The position numbers and the translations under genes were made by a program. A stretch of DNA of 64,000 bases. Origin: Betaproteobacteria bacterium. GTDB taxonomy: Bacteria > Pseudomonadota > Gammaproteobacteria > Burkholderiales > Burkholderiaceae_C. The stretch spans positions 62,001 through 126,000 of the forward strand of contig JADJWD010000006.1 in assembly GCA_016716535.1 (NCBI GenBank), read 5' to 3'. The notes beneath the pieces were generated by a model that saw nothing but the letters and a program-made list of their open reading frames with translations, was not told the origin of the DNA and ran no database searches. Below, piece by piece: positions 54,651 through 63,262 of this stretch (the first letter of the stretch is position 1; each line of letters begins with the position of its first letter).

Positions 54651-55640
54651 TTGGCGCAGACCGAACGCTTGTTCAAGATCAGGCACTGGCTCGACGCCGG
54701 AAGCTGCCTGACGCCTGCGTTTCTGATGCGTGAACTGCAGGTGTCGCGTTCCACGCTGAACCGCGACGTGGCGCTGATGCGCGACCGCCTCAATGCGCCG
54801 CTCGTGTTCGACCGCGAGCAAGGCGGCTGGCGGCTGGAGCCTGGTGCCGCCCTGCCCGGCGCGCAGTACCAGCTGCCTGGCATGTACTTCAGCGCCGAGG
54901 AGATGCTGGCGCTGCTGACGATGCAGCAACTGCTGGACAACCTCGGCGCCGGCGACCTGCTCGCGGGCCACTTGAAGCTCCTGCGGCGGAGGCTCGAGAA
55001 AGCGCTGGACGTGGGCGTGCGGGCCAGCGAAGAGGCGGCGCGCCGCATCCGGGTGGCCACGTTGGCGGCGCGGCCGATGAACGTGCCGCACTTCCAGGCC
55101 ATCGGCACGGCGCTGCTTAGGCGCCAACGCGCCGTGCTGCGCTACCGCTCGCGCAGCCGCGACGAAGCAAGCGAGCGCGAGGTGAGCCCGCAGCGCCTGA
55201 TCCACTACCGCGACAACTGGTACCTCGACGCGTGGTGCCACCTGCGCGGCGCGCTGCGCAGCTTCAGCGTAGACGCGGTGACGCAGGTGCAGGTGATCGA
55301 GCGGCGCGCGCTCGACGTGCCCGAACGCGAACTCGACGAGGCGCTCGGCGCCGGCTACGGCATCTTCGGCGGCCGCGAAGTGCAGTGGGCCACGCTGCGC
55401 TTCAGCCCCGAACGCGCGCGCTGGGTGGCGGCCGAGCGCTGGCACCCGCAACAGCACGGACGGTGGGACGCCGAGGGGCGCTGGCTGCTGAGCGTGCCGT
55501 ACTCGGATCCGCGCGAGCTGGTGATGGACATTCTTCGGCATGTGCCGGAGGTGGAGGTGTTGGGGCCGGATGAGTTGGAAGCCGAGGTTCTCAATCGGTT
55601 GCGCAACGGCTTGCGGCTCATGGAGGGGTTGGATGAATGA
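54651..55640 (+). CDS. WYL-domain transcriptional regulator next to the cas operon
   Basis: 329 residues from a TTG start with GGGAGGG about eight bases upstream (54637). The N-terminus is a DeoR-type winged HTH (LFKIRHWLDAGSCLTP, LQVSRSTLNRDVALMRD); the WYL domain follows with HYRDNWYLDAWCHLRGALRS-type motif (shortened: RDNWYLDAWCHLRG) at about residues 190-205; the WCX C-terminal extension ends in EAEVLNRLRNGL. WYL proteins are ligand-gated regulators frequently linked to phage defence and CRISPR loci. It lies 116 bases upstream of cas3 in the same direction, so it probably controls the cas operon. The inducing ligand (possibly a nucleic acid or nucleotide) is inferred. Confidence 0.92.
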   Translation: MAQTERLFKIRHWLDAGSCLTPAFLMRELQVSRSTLNRDVALMRDRLNAPLVFDREQGGWRLEPGAALPGAQYQLPGMYFSAEEMLALLTMQQLLDNLGAGDLLAGHLKLLRRRLEKALDVGVRASEEAARRIRVATLAARPMNVPHFQAIGTALLRRQRAVLRYRSRSRDEASEREVSPQRLIHYRDNWYLDAWCHLRGALRSFSVDAVTQVQVIERRALDVPERELDEALGAGYGIFGGREVQWATLRFSPERARWVAAERWHPQQHGRWDAEGRWLLSVPYSDPRELVMDILRHVPEVEVLGPDELEAEVLNRLRNGLRLMEGLDE

Positions 55641-55756
55641 ACAGTGGAGTCGGCCCCGGACGTGTCATCCAGTGGTCCAGCCGAACGTGATGATTCCGAT
55701 GGCGAGTCAGGTACGAGTCAAGGCGGAATGAGCCAGACGCTGTAGGGAGGGCCGGG

Positions 55757-58700
55757 ATGGCGGACGTAGAGAAGTCGAGCAGCGCGGGAGCGGGTCGCGA
55801 TCCGGATGAGAGGGTGAGCGCGGAGCAGCAGGCGCACTTCCGCCGCCTCGCGGGCTTGCATCCCAAGGCCGAAGCGCATCCCTGGCAGAGCCAGATTGCA
55901 GTCGACGCCCGATTCACGAACCGCCTGATCCGGATCCCCACCGGCATGGGCAAGACCTTCGGGGTCCTGGGCGCCTGGACCTGGAACCGCCTGACTCGCG
56001 CCGACGCCACGTGGCCGCGGCGTCTGATCTGGTGCCTGCCGATGCGGGTGCTGGTCGAGCAGGTGGCAGCCGAGATCCGCGCCGCGCTCCAGCGGCTGGG
56101 GGGCGCTGCCGCCGAGGTGCCGGTGCATCTGCTGATGGGCGGCGCCGATGCCGCCGAGTGGCAGATTCATCCCGAACGCGAGGCGGTGCTGGTGGGCACG
56201 CAGGACATGCTTCTGTCGCGGGCGCTCAACCGCGGCTACGGCGCCAGCCGGGCGCGCTGGCCGATGGAGTTCGGCCTGCTGAGCCACGACTGCCTGTGGG
56301 TGATGGATGAGGTGCAGTTGATGGACGTGGGCCTGGCCACGTCGGCGCAACTGCAGGCCTTTCGCGACGACGATGCCGCCAAGGGGCACCGCCCCTGCAA
56401 GACCTGGTGGATGAGCGCAACGCTGCAGCCAGGTTGGCTGACCACGAGCCCCGACACCGACGCGCTGACCAGCGCCCTGCCCGAGGCCAGCCGCGTGCCG
56501 GCTGACCAGCGACGGGGTGCGCTGTGGGAGCAAGTGCACAAGCCGGTGCGCGTCGCGAAGGCAGCCGCGGCAAAGCAACTCGCCACCCTGGCCGCCGAGC
56601 AGCACGTGGCCTTGGGATGCGGGGCTGGAGGGCCGACCTTGGTGGTTGTGAACCGCGTCGCCCGGGCGGTGGAGGTCTTCGACTGCCTGACGAAGATCAT
56701 TGGCAAGGACAGCGCCTTGCACCGGACCGAGTTGCGCCTGGTGCACAGCCGTTTCCGGCCCGCCGAGCGCGCGTTCTGGCGCGAGGCCTTCCTGAACCGC
56801 GCGGCCTGCGCGCCGGGCACCGACCGCATCGTCGTCTCCACGCAGGTGGTCGAAGCGGGCGTGGACATGTCGTCGGCGCTCCTGCTGACCGACCTCGCAC
56901 CCTGGCCGAGCCTGGTGCAGCGTTTCGGGCGCGCGGCGCGCTGGAGCGGCCAAGCGCAGGTGATCGTGGTCGACGGCGAGGCCAAGGACGACAAGGCAGC
57001 CGCGCCCTATGCCAAGGCCGAACTCGATGCCGCGCTCGATGCGCTTGGCTTGCTCGATGACGTTTCGCCGCGCAGCCTGGAAGGATTCGAGGAGTCGCAC
57101 CCCGAGCGGCTGCCCGCGCTGTACCCCTACCAGCCGGAGCACCTGCTGCTGCGCCAGGAACTGGACGAGTTGTTCGACACCGCCGCCGATCTGAGCGGCA
57201 CCGACATCGACATCAGCCGCTTCATCCGCAGCGGCGAGGAACGCGACGTCCAGGTCTTCTGGCGCAGCGTCGCGCAGGGCATGCGGCCCGAATCCAACAT
57301 ACGCGCAGGCCGCGACGAACTTTGCGCCGTGCCCTTTCTCGCCGCGCGCGATTGGCTGTGCAGCAAGGACCGGCTGAAGGCCGGCTATCGCGCCTGGGTG
57401 TGGGACTGGCTCGACGGCTGCTGGCGCTCGCTCGAGCGGCGCGACATCTACCCCGGGCAGACGTTGCTGGTGGCCGCCGAGGCAGGCGGGTATGACCCGC
57501 TGCGCGGCTGGGACTCCGGTGCCACTACGGCAGTGGCGCCGCTGCCCGCAGCGCCGGCCGGCCCGGCCGACATTGCCGATGCAGCCGAAGGCGACGAGTC
57601 GCTGAGCATCGCGGCGCAATGGCAGACCATCGCCTTCCACGGCCAGCAGGTCGGCCGCCAGGCGCGGGCGTTGGCGGATCTCATGGCACCGCAGTGGGCG
57701 CCGCTGTTCGAACTGGCCGGCCGCTGGCACGACGCCGGCAAGGCGCATCCGGCCTTTCAGGGTTCGCTGCGGCCGCATGCCCACGGGCCTGAGATCGCGA
57801 AGGCACCACCCGGCCAGTGGGAACGTGTCTCGCGCCTGTACCGCATGCCCGACGGCAGCCGGCGCTGCGGCTTCCGGCATGAGCTTGCCAGCACGCTGGC
57901 GCTGTTTGCGCTGCTGCGGCGCTGCCGCCCCGACCATGCGGGTCTTCTGGGCCCGTGGCGCGATCTGCTGGTGCGTACCGGCCACGCCGAGGCTTTGCCG
58001 CAAGCCGGCACGGCCCTGACTGATGAAGCGCTCAGCCCGCTCGAGCGCGAAGTCCTGGCGCTGGATGCCGAACAGCTGGACTTGCTCCTGTACCTTGTGT
58101 GCTCGCACCACGGCAAGGTGCGCATGAGTTGGCAGGCCAGCCCGGCCGACCAGGCCAGCGCCGACGACACGCTGCGCATTCGCGGCGTCCGCAACGGCGA
58201 CGTACTGCCCGCTCTCAGCCTCGCCGCCGCCGATGGCAGCCGGCATGTCCTGCCCGCCGCCGAACTTGTGCTGGCACCGGCATCGGTGGGCCTGAATCCG
58301 CACACCGGCAGCGGCTGGACCGAGCGTGTGCTGGCGCTGCTGCGGCGGCACGGCCCATTCGCGCTCGCCTGGCTGGAAGCGTTGATGCGCGCCGCCGACC
58401 AGCGCGCATCGCGCGACGCCACGCTGGTCGACCCGGCTTTGGAGAACGCCGACAATGCCGCCGATGGACTACCAGGAAGTGATTCGCCGCTGGCGCGCCC
58501 TGCCCGAGGCGGAGAAGCACCGGCGCCGCTGGGCGAGCATCCCGCGCAGCGTGGCGCGCAGCATGGCGCTGGAGGGCGAGCCGGTGGATCTGGCGATGCT
58601 GGAAGCCGAACACGCGCGCCAGCCCATGCCACCCGCTACGTCGACACCCGACTCGGCACGCTGAGCTACCTGGAGCTGGCGCCGCACCTGGCGCTGGCCG

Positions 58701-59197
58701 CGCGCCGGGTCGAAGCCGAGATCGAATCGGGCGCGTTCGACGCGCATCCGATCGACGAGCACCTGATCGCCGAGCTGCACCGCCGCCTCTGCGCCGAACT
58801 CACACCGCAGTGGGCGGGCTGGCGCCGCCAGGAAGTGCGGGTCGGCGCGCATACGCCGCCCGAGCCGCACCGCGTGCCGCTGCTGATGCGCGAGTACGCG
58901 CTGGATCTGCAGGCCAGGCTCGGGGCCGCCGGCGACGCGGACCATCTGCTCGATGCGCTGGCCTTCGCCGAGGGCCGGCTCTTGTCGATTCATCCGTTCA
59001 CCGACTTCAACGGCCGGGCCTCGCGCCTCTTCCTGCGGCTGCTGCTGCGGCGCCTGGATCTGCCCGACGTCGATCTGGTACCCGATCCTGCGCGCCCGGA
59101 AAGCTACTTCGCTGCGCTGCGCGCGGCCGACGAGCGTGACTGGCGGCCGCTGCAGGCGCTGTGGCGCCGGCGCATCGAACAGGGGCCGCAGCCATGA
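55757..59197 (+). CDS. cas3: Type I-G Cas3 helicase-nuclease; open frame continues into a Fic domain
   Basis: The Cas3 part (about residues 1-900) has the helicase first: Walker A RIPTGMGKTFG (about 60), DExH box WVMDEVQLM (about 184), motif III WMSATLQ, motif VI LVQRFGRAARWS (about 388). The HD nuclease is C-terminal, as in subtype I-G: FHGQQVGRQA, RWHDAGKAHPAFQ (about 657), FRHELAST, CSHHGKV and MRAADQRAS. After DATLVDPALENAD (about 58450) there is no stop: the frame runs through a low-quality Ala/Gly/Arg-rich linker, overlapping an antitoxin in another frame, into a Fic domain ending at 59197. Either Cas3 and Fic are fused, or an indel has removed the Cas3 stop. Ribosome-binding site AGGGAGGG precedes the ATG. 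Confidence 0.9.
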   Translation: MADVEKSSSAGAGRDPDERVSAEQQAHFRRLAGLHPKAEAHPWQSQIAVDARFTNRLIRIPTGMGKTFGVLGAWTWNRLTRADATWPRRLIWCLPMRVLVEQVAAEIRAALQRLGGAAAEVPVHLLMGGADAAEWQIHPEREAVLVGTQDMLLSRALNRGYGASRARWPMEFGLLSHDCLWVMDEVQLMDVGLATSAQLQAFRDDDAAKGHRPCKTWWMSATLQPGWLTTSPDTDALTSALPEASRVPADQRRGALWEQVHKPVRVAKAAAAKQLATLAAEQHVALGCGAGGPTLVVVNRVARAVEVFDCLTKIIGKDSALHRTELRLVHSRFRPAERAFWREAFLNRAACAPGTDRIVVSTQVVEAGVDMSSALLLTDLAPWPSLVQRFGRAARWSGQAQVIVVDGEAKDDKAAAPYAKAELDAALDALGLLDDVSPRSLEGFEESHPERLPALYPYQPEHLLLRQELDELFDTAADLSGTDIDISRFIRSGEERDVQVFWRSVAQGMRPESNIRAGRDELCAVPFLAARDWLCSKDRLKAGYRAWVWDWLDGCWRSLERRDIYPGQTLLVAAEAGGYDPLRGWDSGATTAVAPLPAAPAGPADIADAAEGDESLSIAAQWQTIAFHGQQVGRQARALADLMAPQWAPLFELAGRWHDAGKAHPAFQGSLRPHAHGPEIAKAPPGQWERVSRLYRMPDGSRRCGFRHELASTLALFALLRRCRPDHAGLLGPWRDLLVRTGHAEALPQAGTALTDEALSPLEREVLALDAEQLDLLLYLVCSHHGKVRMSWQASPADQASADDTLRIRGVRNGDVLPALSLAAADGSRHVLPAAELVLAPASVGLNPHTGSGWTERVLALLRRHGPFALAWLEALMRAADQRASRDATLVDPALENADNAADGLPGSDSPLARPARGGEAPAPLGEHPAQRGAQHGAGGRAGGSGDAGSRTRAPAHATRYVDTRLGTLSYLELAPHLALAARRVEAEIESGAFDAHPIDEHLIAELHRRLCAELTPQWAGWRRQEVRVGAHTPPEPHRVPLLMREYALDLQARLGAAGDADHLLDALAFAEGRLLSIHPFTDFNGRASRLFLRLLLRRLDLPDVDLVPDPARPESYFAALRAADERDWRPLQALWRRRIEQGPQP
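58455..58664 (+). CDS. Class I Fic antitoxin (VbhA/YhfG-like), 69 residues
   Basis: A small protein encoded in a different frame inside the cas3-fic reading frame. It begins MPPMDYQEVIRRWRALPEAE and contains RSVARSMALEGEPVDLAML, in which Ser36-x-x-x-Glu40-Gly41 is exactly the inhibitory (S/T)xxxE(G/N) motif whose Glu occupies the ATP gamma-phosphate site of Fic enzymes. Length and the charged helical character fit the class I antitoxins that precede their toxin (E. coli YhfG carries SxxxEG too). The downstream Fic toxin begins where this gene ends (stop at 58662-58664). A second ATG at 58464 is an alternative start. It has no resemblance to known Cas proteins. Confidence 0.8.
   Translation: MPPMDYQEVIRRWRALPEAEKHRRRWASIPRSVARSMALEGEPVDLAMLEAEHARQPMPPATSTPDSAR
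58631..59197 (+). CDS. Fic domain AMP-transferase (toxin partner), inside the cas operon
   Basis: About 188 residues in frame with cas3. The start TRYVDTRLGTLSYLELAPHL is typical of stand-alone Fic proteins (shortened), with the flap region AGWRRQEVRVGAHTPPEPHR followed by the active loop LSIHPFTDFNGRASRLFL: His, Asn, Arg and the second Arg are conserved, while the first Gly of GNGR is Phe. No ATG, GTG or TTG lies in frame upstream in the expected place, so it is either translated as a Cas3 fusion, from a rare start, or after correction of an indel near 58626. Its stop overlaps the csx17 start (ATGA at 59194-59197). It is expected to AMPylate or otherwise nucleotidylate a host or phage protein unless held by the antitoxin. 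Confidence 0.78.
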   Translation, partial: TRYVDTRLGTLSYLELAPHLALAARRVEAEIESGAFDAHPIDEHLIAELHRRLCAELTPQWAGWRRQEVRVGAHTPPEPHRVPLLMREYALDLQARLGAAGDADHLLDALAFAEGRLLSIHPFTDFNGRASRLFLRLLLRRLDLPDVDLVPDPARPESYFAALRAADERDWRPLQALWRRRIEQGPQP

Positions 59198-61482
59198 TGC
59201 ACATCCACGCGCTCGACGGGTGCACACCTGCACCGCTGGCCCACTACCTCAAGGCGCTCGGCGTTCTGCGCGTCGTCGCCGAGCAGGCCGACGCGCAGGC
59301 GCGCGGGTGGTGGCAGGGGGAGCGGTTCAGATTGGCGACGACGCTCGACGCGGACGCGCTGAGGGCGCTCTTTCTTCGCGACTACTCACCGGTTCCGCTG
59401 GTGGCACCGTGGAACAAGGGTTCCGGCTTCTATCAGGCGAACGATCTCGGCCTGGCGCCGCTGGAGGCCAGTCGCGCGAATCGTTTCGCCGAGTTCCGCA
59501 GCGCGATCGCTGCCTCCCGCGCCTTGATCACCGACATCGAGGCGGCGGACCAGGCCGTCCGCGCGATCAAGGCCGAAGCCAAGGCCAAGGACCTCACCAA
59601 GGCCGAGCGCGACGAGCTGCGCAAGTCTGAGGAGTACAAGCGCCGGCTCGCTGCTGCCGAGCGCGAGTTCAAGAAGGCGAAAGCCGATCTGATTCCGAAG
59701 GCGCGCAACCGCTGGCGCGGTCCGCACCTGCGCTGGATGAACGCGGCGATGGTGCTCGACGATCTGCGCGGGGCGAAGTTCCCGGCGCTGTTGGGAACGG
59801 GCGGCAACGACGGCCGGCTGGACTTCACCAACAACTACATGCAGCGCTTGAACGATGCCTTCGATGTCGCCGCGGCAGACGGCGGGCCGCGTGCAGCGGC
59901 GGCACCGTGGCTGGATGCCGCACTTTGGGGAAGCCCGGCGCCGGCATGTCTGCCGGACCGCGCGGTCGGCCAGTACCTGCCCGGCATGGCGGGAGGGGCC
60001 AACAGCGCCAACGGCCCCGACGGCGGCAGCCTGCTCAATCCGTTCGACTTTCTGCTCATGATGGAAGGCTGCCTTCTGTTCACGGCGCACGCAGTCAAGC
60101 GCATGGAGCAAGGAGGGCCGGCGCGCGCCGCCGCGCCGTTCGTGGTCTCGGCACATGCGGCCGGGTACGCCAGCGCGGCGGCGTCGGACGAGGCCGCGCG
60201 GGGCGAGCAATGGATGCCCTTGTGGCGACAGCCGATGACATTGACCGAAACGCAGCGTCTCTTCGGGGAAGGTCGCGCGCAACTGGGCGCGTCGACGGCG
60301 CGCGAGCCGCTGGACCTGGCAAGGGCGGCCACGCGACTCGGCGTGGCGCGCGGCATCACCGCGTTTCAGCGCTTCGGCTACATCGAACGCAACGGCCAGA
60401 GCAATCTCGCCGTGCCGCTGGGCCAGTTCGCCGTGCAGGACCAGCCGGCCCCTGCCGGTGCGTGTTTGGACGACATCGGCGCGTGGTTGCTCAGGCTGCG
60501 CCGCCAGGCGCGGGACAAGGGCGCGGCAGCGCATCTGATGACCGCCGAACGCGAACTGGCGACCGTCGTCTTCGATGTCATTCAGCACCCGGGTTCGCCC
60601 GCGCGCTGGCAATCGGTCCTGCTGGCCCTGACCGAAGTCGAAGCGGTCATGCGCCACGGCAGCGGCTTCAAGGCCCAGCCGGTGCCGCCGCTGCGGCCCG
60701 AGTGGGTCAGCGCCGCCGACGACGGCTCGGCCGAGTTTCGCCTGGCGTTGGCCTTTGCGTTGCAGGCCAGTGCCTTCAGGCGCAGCGACGGCAGGCCCGT
60801 CGCACCGATGCGAAGACATTGGCTGCCTCTGGACGCCCGGCGCCCGGACCGCTTCGCAACCACCGGCGACATCAGCCGCATGCGCCTGGAACACCAACCG
60901 CAGGTGGTGATGCAGGGGCGCGATGGCGTCGCCGACGCGGTGGCCGTGCTCGAGCGCCGCCTGGTCGAGTCGGCACAGGCCGGGCTGCGCAGCTTCCCGC
61001 TGCAGGCCGCGACGCGCGCGGCCGCGCATGCGGCCGACCTGAGCGCCTGGCTCGCGGGTGCGGTGGATACGGATCGCACGCTGGCGCTGGCGCGCGCGCT
61101 GATGGCGTTGGATCGTGGCCTGTGGGCCGAGCAGATCGTGCCCGTGTCGCGCCCGCTTGCCACCGGCAGCACCTGGCCCGACGATGCCTGGCTGGTGCTG
61201 CGCCTGGCTCACCTCCATGGCCCGCTGGCCAACGGGCCGCGGGTGCCTTGCGACCCCGCCATCCTGCGCCGCCTCGCCAGCGGCGACGCGGCCACCGCGG
61301 TCACGCTCGCACTGCGCCGGCTGCGCGCCGCCGGGCTGCGCTGCAGCGTGCGCGCGGCGGCTGTCTCACCAGAAACGGCCCGGCTTTGGGCCGCGGCGCT
61401 GGCCTTCCCGATTCATCCCCGCACGGCGCAGCATTTCGCACACCGTCTCGACCCTGTCTTCGCTGAGGAGGAATTCGCATGA
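59194..61482 (+). CDS. csx17: Type I-G Cascade large subunit Csx17 (Cas8)
   Basis: 762 residues. The start MMHIHALDGCTPAPLAHYLK with the following ALGVLRVVAEQADAQARGWW is the hallmark of the I-G/I-U Csx17 family, as are LFLRDYSPVPLVAPWNKGSG and LLGTGGNDGRLDFTNNYMQR (about residues 205-225). A charged coiled-coil (about 120-170, KAERDELRKSEEYKRRL) follows. The protein is the large subunit of the effector complex and presumably recognises the PAM. It overlaps fic at the start and csb1 at the end (ATGA), so the cas genes form one translational unit. Coding is intact with no frame breaks. Confidence 0.93.
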   Translation: MMHIHALDGCTPAPLAHYLKALGVLRVVAEQADAQARGWWQGERFRLATTLDADALRALFLRDYSPVPLVAPWNKGSGFYQANDLGLAPLEASRANRFAEFRSAIAASRALITDIEAADQAVRAIKAEAKAKDLTKAERDELRKSEEYKRRLAAAEREFKKAKADLIPKARNRWRGPHLRWMNAAMVLDDLRGAKFPALLGTGGNDGRLDFTNNYMQRLNDAFDVAAADGGPRAAAAPWLDAALWGSPAPACLPDRAVGQYLPGMAGGANSANGPDGGSLLNPFDFLLMMEGCLLFTAHAVKRMEQGGPARAAAPFVVSAHAAGYASAAASDEAARGEQWMPLWRQPMTLTETQRLFGEGRAQLGASTAREPLDLARAATRLGVARGITAFQRFGYIERNGQSNLAVPLGQFAVQDQPAPAGACLDDIGAWLLRLRRQARDKGAAAHLMTAERELATVVFDVIQHPGSPARWQSVLLALTEVEAVMRHGSGFKAQPVPPLRPEWVSAADDGSAEFRLALAFALQASAFRRSDGRPVAPMRRHWLPLDARRPDRFATTGDISRMRLEHQPQVVMQGRDGVADAVAVLERRLVESAQAGLRSFPLQAATRAAAHAADLSAWLAGAVDTDRTLALARALMALDRGLWAEQIVPVSRPLATGSTWPDDAWLVLRLAHLHGPLANGPRVPCDPAILRRLASGDAATAVTLALRRLRAAGLRCSVRAAAVSPETARLWAAALAFPIHPRTAQHFAHRLDPVFAEEEFA

Positions 61483-62384
61483 GCATCGACCTTTCGCCCC
61501 TGGCCGCAGCGCCCCGCCTGCTCTTCTCCATCGCCTTGAAGCCTCTGCAAGGCCAGCGCTTCCAGCCGACCGGCTTTCCCGGGCTGGGCGCCGCCACCTT
61601 CCGATCACCGGCAGGCGAGAGCCTGCTCGTCGAATCGGCGCAGAGCATGGCCAACCGGCTGGAAAGGACGATCTGGGACGACGCCGCGGACGACCTCGTC
61701 CATGCTGCGAAGGGCATCTCGCATGTCAAGGTCACGCGGCCCGATGGCGGCTTCCTGACCGACACGATCCTCGAGGCGCATCGCCTGAACAGCCCGTACC
61801 TGCTGGAAGCGACGGGGCGTGTCTTCTTCGATCGCCTAGGCGGCTGGCGGCCTGAGACCGGCCGGGAACGGCGAAAGCTGGGACACGCTGCCGCTCCTGG
61901 TTCGTTGTTGCACGGTGTCTTCCTGGCAAAGAAGGGCTGGGGGGGGGTTGTCGGAGGGTGGGTCGCCGCCTCGGGCGGTGTCAAGAACGATCACGTGAAC
62001 CCGTCCGGCGACACCAAGGCCGGCTTCGGCAACGTGCCGTTCGCACGCGATGAATTCAGCGCCGATCGCATCACGCTGTACGTCAACCTGGACCTCGCTC
62101 AGTTGCGCGGCTATGGCCTGCCGCCGGAAGCGCTGCGCTTGCTCGTCGTGCTGGCGCTGCGCTGGGCGCTGCTCCGGCAGTGGCCTGCTCCCCCCTCGCC
62201 ACCGCCCCGCACCTGCCGATCTCCCAGCTCGGCGGGCCGCCACGGCGGCCGCCTTGATGGAAACCAACGTGGCGGTCTTCGCCAACAAGATCGAAGCGAA
62301 GGGCGGCGACGAAGACGAGACCGCCAAAAGCGACAGGGGGGGCGCTTCCGGCGATCCGGGGGCACCACGTCAACGAGGGCCTGA
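61479..62384 (+). CDS. csb1: Csb1 (Cas7) backbone subunit, frame damaged in the middle and C-terminus
   Basis: Cas7-type backbone protein of the I-G Cascade. The N-terminal 115 residues are excellent: RLLFSIALKPLQGQRFQPTG, LLVESAQSMANRLERTIWDD, LTDTILEAHRLNSPYLLEA. A block of perhaps 30-40 residues that should precede SLLHGVFLAKK is compressed, a run of nine G at 61939-61947 follows, then family sequence resumes (ASGGVKNDHVNPSGDTKAGF, LYVNLDLAQLRGYGLPPEAL). After about 62190 the frame slips again and the last 80 residues are nonsense. The stated end is where the open frame stops, not a natural C-terminus. It overlaps csx17 by four bases. Confidence 0.8.
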   Translation: MSIDLSPLAAAPRLLFSIALKPLQGQRFQPTGFPGLGAATFRSPAGESLLVESAQSMANRLERTIWDDAADDLVHAAKGISHVKVTRPDGGFLTDTILEAHRLNSPYLLEATGRVFFDRLGGWRPETGRERRKLGHAAAPGSLLHGVFLAKKGWGGVVGGWVAASGGVKNDHVNPSGDTKAGFGNVPFARDEFSADRITLYVNLDLAQLRGYGLPPEALRLLVVLALRWALLRQWPAPPSPPPRTCRSPSSAGRHGGRLDGNQRGGLRQQDRSEGRRRRRDRQKRQGGRFRRSGGTTSTRA

Positions 62385-63262
62385 TCGAGTGGCCGCCCTC
62401 TCCTTGGCGAGTATTGCGGGCCTTGTTGAGCGTGGGCTACTCGGCTTGCGGATGGACCGCCGACCTGGATGAACCCTGGCGATCTTCGCCGCCCGAATCG
62501 GCGCGCGCGCTGATCCTGGCCCTGGCCGGCGTCGCACCGCGCTACGGCCTGCCGCCCGCGGTGGGGGCACACAGCCGGCACTACATGCCGATGGCCGAGT
62601 TCAAAGGGGGGGCGGGGCGCCGGCACGACCCTGGTTTCGACACCTGGGAATCGAATCCGCTGGATCACCTGGGTGTGGACTGGGTGTGCGGCTACACCTG
62701 GGGCGCGGAAAGTTGGGTGCAAGCCCGGCTGGGTTCTGATCCGCCGCCATCCAGCACAACGCTGCCTGCGAGCGCACATGCAGGGGGCGGGCGGGGAGGT
62801 TGCACTCTCGCCGCCAAGAGCGCACCTACTCCTGGGGAAGCCGGCTTGCAGCAAGCGTTGGCGCCGCTACCCGAGGTCGCAGGACGAGGCAAAGCAGCAA
62901 CCAAGCGCGAAGCCGAACGTGAGGCGATGCGCTCGATGTTCCCGATCGACACGCTGGCCTGCCTGCAGGTGGACACCAGCTGGTTGCTCCAGCACGGCTG
63001 GAGCCAGCCGCCGGGCAGCCGCAAGCTGCTGTACTGGCGCCGCAGCGATGCGTTGCAGGCACCCCCTGCCGCGCACGTCCGGACGCAACAACGCGACGCC
63101 GCGCGCTGCGTACTGCTGTCGCTGGCCAGCCAATCGCTGAACAACCATGCCCTGCCGACGCTGCCGCAGGCGGGAGGCGCGGAGAGGGCCGGCGCCAGGG
63201 GGCCCCCCCCGCGCACCGGGCGGGACCGGCAGCGACTCCCGGCCGCTCGGCGACGCCGGCCG
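62363..63262 (+). pseudogene. csb2: Csb2 (Cas5/Cas6-like) fragment, N-terminal half only
   Basis: Family sequence begins abruptly at HHVNEGLIEWPPSPWRVLRA (about 62363) and continues with APRYGLPPAVGAHSRHYMPM and AEFK, then breaks beside a G-run at 62606-62612. Short pieces still match (AESWVQARL at about 62704, MFPIDTLACLQVDTSWLLQH at about 62937, WSQPPGSRKLLYW), but segments between them are compressed or out of family. The last recognisable part is LSLASQSLNNHALPTLPQ (about 63160). The remaining roughly half of the protein and the normal N-terminus are absent. Csb2 normally fuses Cas5- and Cas6-like functions, so crRNA processing by this copy is doubtful unless the sequence is wrong. Confidence 0.75.

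Noticed and set aside
62050..62472. Separate small gene between csb1 and csb2
   Set aside because: Its first part duplicates the csb1 region in another frame and the rest runs over the damaged csb1 end; it is best explained by frame slips.
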